From contig JACJXX010000001.1 in NCBI GenBank assembly GCA_020636435.1, forward strand, positions 2,063,001 through 2,127,000: a stretch of 64,000 nt of DNA, given 5' to 3'. The first letter of the stretch is position 1. The number at the start of each line of letters is the position of its first letter. The translations under genes and the position numbers were made by a program. Positions 61,365 through 64,000 of the stretch are shown piece after piece. The notes under the pieces are model-generated. The model had not been told where the DNA came from, did not search any database, and saw nothing but the letters and a program-made list of their open reading frames with translations. Source of the DNA: Lewinellaceae bacterium. GTDB taxonomy: Bacteria; Bacteroidota; Bacteroidia; Chitinophagales; Saprospiraceae.

Positions 61365-61955
61365 ATTCCACCTCATTGCCTACTTGAATCAGAAACATTC
61401 CCTCCTTGTCAAATCCGAAAATTTATCGTTTCTTTCCAAATTAATGCCAAATATTTTCGGTTTCTCTTTTCGAATTCCCATTGCAATATTTGCACAAAAA
61501 TAGATTTTCAAAAGGATGCCAAAGTTTGCAACTATTCCTATTGAATTAAAAAACAATTGACAATCAATTGCTTGTGGACATTTAGCATTGTTTTATTTTT
61601 CACTTTCTTGCTTTCCACTACATACCCTTAGGCGAATTTCTTTATTTGTGTTTTTTGGCACTATTTTTAAAGTACGTTTATTAGAAAAACGGTTAGCGTT
61701 GGTTGCCTAATCCTGTAAGTCAGTACTATATGGAATGCAAACCGTTTATTGTCAAATTCACATACAATCCCAAAACGTTCATACCATGAGTACCCCCCTA
61801 CTCCACCTCATCCTTTACCCAGAGGCCTTCCGCCTCAGCCAGCTCCGGCTCCGGCGCTACAACACCCGCGCCCCGCCTGCCTAGCTTTATTATCCTTCTC
61901 ATGACCTAAGACGGCCCATTCTGACCTATTTTCCTTCATCCCAAAACCTTAGACT
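61365..61955. promoter_or_regulatory. Intergenic region with partial sigma-54 signals
   Basis: An AT-rich region of 591 bases without a firm gene except a 32-codon ORF at 61786. CCGAAAATTTATCG (61413-61426) and TTTTCGG (61457-61463) are halves of the activator motif. TGGCACTATTTTTAA (61656-61670) has a perfect -24 element but no -12 TTGC. It may be a weak or changed promoter of the regulon for the gene at 61956. No terminator was seen directly after the TIR gene. Confidence 0.35.
61786..61884 (+). CDS. Very small hypothetical ORF
   Basis: A 32-codon frame (MSTPLLHLILYPEAFRLSQL and a basic end) precedes the SPOR gene by 71 bp. It is GC-rich amid AT-rich DNA, which hints at real coding use, perhaps as a leader peptide. 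No family known. Confidence 0.28.
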   Translation: MSTPLLHLILYPEAFRLSQLRLRRYNTRAPPA

Positions 61956-62738
61956 ATGCTTACACAATATTTGATCCTGATCATCATCGGAGCAATAATT
62001 GGAATGGGAGTCGTCTTGTCGATCGTAAAAGCGATAATGGGGGGCATGATGGGAGCCCCAATGATGAACAACGGCTATTACCCTCCCAACTACCATGGCA
62101 GCGGCCTTGTCGCCGCCTTTGGAAGCCTGTTCGTTTTCCTTGTCCTGTTCGGCGCCATTTACCTGGCTTATCAGGTGCGGAACAACGAAGGCCCTTTCTC
62201 CGCTCCGGCTGAACAACCGGTGAAAACCTGGGTGGATGAACTGAAGGCCGAGGATAGCCGTGCTCCTCAGAGCGGCTTGCTCTCCCCGGATTTGCAGGAG
62301 GGCCTCACGCCGGCCTCCAACCTGGACAATCGAAACAACTGGCAAAACCCGTCCGAGCCCCAGCCCGCTCAGTGGGCAGGCATCATCCCCACCAGCTTCG
62401 GTTTCAGCACGGGTAGCACGCAACAAGAAACGAAAGAAAGGCATGCGATACCGGAACCGAAAGAAGAAAGCTACTACGTACCAGAGGAGCGCTTTTACAT
62501 CCAGGCCGGCGCCGGCAGTGCCGAAGCTGCTGCCCTCGAAGCAGTGAGAAGGCTGCAGCGGCAGCTGCCCGGCCGGGCATGGTTGGGCGTCAAAGAAGAC
62601 GACGCCGAGCTGTTCAAATTCCTGGTAGGGCCTTTCTCAGACAGCCAGAGCGCCCAGGAAGCCCAGGGCCGCTGGGGCCTCAAAGGCTTTGTCCGGGACG
62701 CCAGCCAGGACGGGATCGAAGTGTTTTCTGTAAATTAA
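61956..62738 (+). CDS. Two-TM membrane protein with C-terminal SPOR domain (2)
   Basis: A 260-residue protein with the same plan as 47049-47810. Spans near 5-27 and 50-70 surround a Gly/Met/Asn/Tyr/Pro-rich linker (GGMMGAPMMNNGYYPPNYHG). A Pro/Ser/Gln-rich region leads to a SPOR domain (about 178-258: RFYIQAGAGSAEAAALEAVRRLQRQLPGRAWLGV, FKFLVGPFSDSQSAQEAQGRW). SPOR domains bind bare glycan strands at division sites in known cases. A terminator follows at 62771. Confidence 0.78.
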   Translation: MLTQYLILIIIGAIIGMGVVLSIVKAIMGGMMGAPMMNNGYYPPNYHGSGLVAAFGSLFVFLVLFGAIYLAYQVRNNEGPFSAPAEQPVKTWVDELKAEDSRAPQSGLLSPDLQEGLTPASNLDNRNNWQNPSEPQPAQWAGIIPTSFGFSTGSTQQETKERHAIPEPKEESYYVPEERFYIQAGAGSAEAAALEAVRRLQRQLPGRAWLGVKEDDAELFKFLVGPFSDSQSAQEAQGRWGLKGFVRDASQDGIEVFSVN

Positions 62739-62770
62739 AAAACACTCGATCATGCAAGTATTAGACCAGG

Positions 62771-62798
62771 GAGGGCCCGGAGTGGGCCCTCTTTTTTT
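62771..62798 (+). terminator. Intrinsic terminator
   Basis: GAGGGCCC (62771-62778) pairs exactly with GGGCCCTC (62784-62791) around GGAGT, followed by seven T. It ends the SPOR gene transcript. Confidence 0.88.
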
Positions 62799-62863
62799 AT
62801 TTTCGGCTCATCCATTTACAACAAACATCCCTTCTTTTTAAATCTACCATTATTCTGCCATTC

Positions 62864-62878
62864 CCGAAATCTTTTCGG
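62864..62878. promoter_or_regulatory. Candidate activator site (UAS)
   Basis: CCGAAATCTTTTCGG is a perfect CCGAAA/TTTCGG inverted repeat with a three-base spacer, about 190 bp upstream of the sigma-54 promoter at 63069. It matches the site at 48207. Confidence 0.5.
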
Positions 62879-63068
62879 TTTTCTTCCATTTTTTTCAAGC
62901 CTGTACGAACGTGAAACTGCCTTGCACAGAGCAAATCAGCGCTTGTCGCTTGTCGTGAAAATTAACGCGACCCGAACGCAACTTGCTGGTTATCAAAACT
63001 ATAAAATGCTTCAAGGAGGACATGGAACACCAATAGGATACTCCACGCAACCCGCAACATTACAATTC

Positions 63069-63084
63069 TGGCACAAAACCTGCA
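63069..63084 (+). promoter_or_regulatory. Sigma-54 promoter
   Basis: TGGCACAAAACCTGCA carries GG (63070-63071) and GC (63082-63083) spaced by ten bases and matches the TGGCAC-N5-TTGCA consensus at all but one position. It faces the small membrane-protein gene at 63261. Confidence 0.75.
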
Positions 63085-63260
63085 TCGTAAAAACCGATAC
63101 AACAAATTACTTCACTCAAAATCACAACCCATGAAAAAAGCTCAATTGCTTCACTTCATTCAAATCAACAAAATGATGAACACATTAGAACTGCTTCGGC
63201 AAACCTGGCTTCACAAGCCCACGATTGCAATCCATTTCTTAACCCTCAAAATCATCAGCT

Positions 63261-63539
63261 ATGGACATCGATATAGATATGCTCCTGCTTCTATTCGTCG
63301 CGCTTCTGGCAGGCATCCTTATGGTTATGGCAGCCGAGATGTACCGGGGCTCACAACCTCCTCCTCTCCACCCGGGAGGGGCCCCTCAGTTTGGCCAACA
63401 GTATGATATCCGGGACCAGCATTACCCCCCTTACGGCCCCTACCGGGACGGCCGGGCCTGGCGAAACCTGGCCATGTGGGGATTGGCGCTTACCATTGTT
63501 TTTGCGGCCTTGTTTATCCTGGCGCTTCTGTACGGATGA
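63261..63539 (+). CDS. Small two-TM membrane protein
   Basis: A 92-residue protein with two spans (about 7-24 and 70-90) joined by a Pro/Gly/Tyr-rich loop (GSQPPPLHPGGAPQFGQQYD). The layout copies the N-terminal halves of the SPOR proteins at 47049 and 61956, but without a SPOR domain. It is driven by a sigma-54 promoter and ended by a terminator, so it is a stand-alone unit. Function unknown. Confidence 0.68.
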   Translation: MDIDIDMLLLLFVALLAGILMVMAAEMYRGSQPPPLHPGGAPQFGQQYDIRDQHYPPYGPYRDGRAWRNLAMWGLALTIVFAALFILALLYG

Positions 63540-63559
63540 CGAGGGCCGAAAATCCGGCG

Positions 63560-63594
63560 AAGAGGTGGGATGAAACCGTTCCACCTCTTTTTAT
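63560..63594 (+). terminator. Intrinsic terminator
   Basis: AAGAGGTGG (63560-63568) pairs exactly with CCACCTCTT (63581-63589), followed by TTTATTCTT. It lies between convergent genes. Confidence 0.8.
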
Positions 63595-63941
63595 TCTTCC
63601 TCCTGTAGCCCCCTCAACCCCTCTCTCACTTTCTCCAACCTTCCAATCCACTCCCCCTTCTCCTTCTCCCACTCCTGCAGCCGGGTCAACTCCCGCCGCG
63701 CCCCGTCGATGGTAAAACCCCGCTCCTTGAGCAACTCATAGATCAAATTGAGCTGCTCGATATTCTGCACCGTGAAGCGCCGGTCCCCCTTGCTGTTCTT
63801 ATGCGGCTTGAGGAAGTCGAACTCGTTCTCCCAAAAGCGGATCAGCGATTTGGAAACCTCAAACATCTTGGCCACTTCCCCGATGCTGTAGTAGCGCTTG
63901 AGGTTTTCTTTGTCTTCCTGGTGTATGGGTAACTGCTTCAT
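63591..63941 (-). CDS. MerR-family transcriptional regulator
   Basis: A 116-residue MerR-type protein. YYSIGEVAKMFEVSKSLIRFWENEF is the winged helix-turn-helix, followed by NSKGDRRFTVQNIEQLNLIYELLKERGFTIDGARREL and a coiled-coil dimerisation helix. No cysteine-rich effector domain is present, as usual for the short MerR-like regulators conserved in Bacteroidota. Its targets are unknown. The start is the ATG at 63941. Confidence 0.9.
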   Translation of the reverse strand: MKQLPIHQEDKENLKRYYSIGEVAKMFEVSKSLIRFWENEFDFLKPHKNSKGDRRFTVQNIEQLNLIYELLKERGFTIDGARRELTRLQEWEKEKGEWIGRLEKVREGLRGLQEEE

Positions 63942-64000
63942 GGCAGAGGATGAAATATGGTGATAAGTGATATGGCGAGTGGTGAAAATTGCCAGCTCAC

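Larger units (their letters stand above)
62799..63260. other. Gene-free region carrying a sigma-54 promoter
   Basis: No convincing gene lies in this stretch; frames of 70-90 codons (for example from 62922) have atypical composition. It contains the activator-like repeat at 62864 and the sigma-54 promoter at 63069, leaving a long leader of about 165 bases before the gene at 63261. Confidence 0.4.

Noticed and set aside
62922..63406. Short frames before the last membrane gene
   Set aside because: Composition is not protein-like and a sigma-54 promoter lies inside the stretch, so it is better explained as regulatory DNA.

Overview
The window reads as chromosome of a Bacteroidota bacterium, most likely of the Saprospiria (Lewinella / Haliscomenobacter / Phaeodactylibacter type). 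The markers are a SusC/SusD pair, type IX secretion (T9SS) type A and type B sorting domains, a fused lpxC-fabZ gene, Bacteroidota promoters with the -7 box TAnnTTTG, starts without Shine-Dalgarno sequences, and intergenic DNA full of short-word repeats. No rRNA, tRNA or CRISPR array was seen.

Layout. 1-3.1 kb: decayed genes (an Rpn-type nuclease/transposase broken by a hairpin insertion, and a SecA-like ATPase whose core is replaced by GTTG-rich repeat). 3.1-13.7 kb: isoaspartyl peptidase, SusD, SusC, a T9SS adhesin-like protein, a secreted cyanophycinase-like S51 protein and a YfcC-type transporter; together they could take up and break down a beta-aspartyl peptide such as cyanophycin. 15.8-23.0 kb: a peptide-export cluster (cysteine-rich protein, TlpA thioredoxin, HlyD, C39-peptidase ABC transporter, HTH protein, four double-glycine precursor peptides, CPBP protease). 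23-31 kb: cyclophilin, ICMT-like methyltransferase, an AT-rich patch with a frameshifted toxin-like gene and a broken HEPN/MNT pair, a lipoprotein glycosidase and a T9SS type B surface protein. 31-40 kb: housekeeping (hldD, hemC, hemD, lpxD, lpxC/fabZ, lpxA, an ABC ATPase) separated by striking tandem-repeat arrays. 40-46.6 kb: PIN/antitoxin pair, MFS sugar transporter, a MITE-like element, a complete insertion sequence with 8-bp target duplication, and an arylsulfotransferase-like lipoprotein.

46.7-63.5 kb is the most unusual part. An apparent operon (48341-61364) carries a hypothetical protein, two divergent polyprenyl-synthase-fold paralogues, an 1173-residue protein with histidine-kinase/GHKL-like motifs, two unknown proteins, an NtrC-type response regulator with a degenerate GAFTGA loop, and an 877-residue protein joining a receiver-like domain, leucine-rich repeats and a C-terminal TIR domain. 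It is flanked by three small two-TM proteins (two with SPOR domains). Near-consensus sigma-54 promoters lie in front of the operon and in front of the last membrane gene, each with an upstream CCGAA..TTCGG inverted repeat; weaker versions precede the other two. The proposal is a self-regulated sigma-54 signalling or defence regulon with a TIR effector. All functional statements rest on motif reading only.
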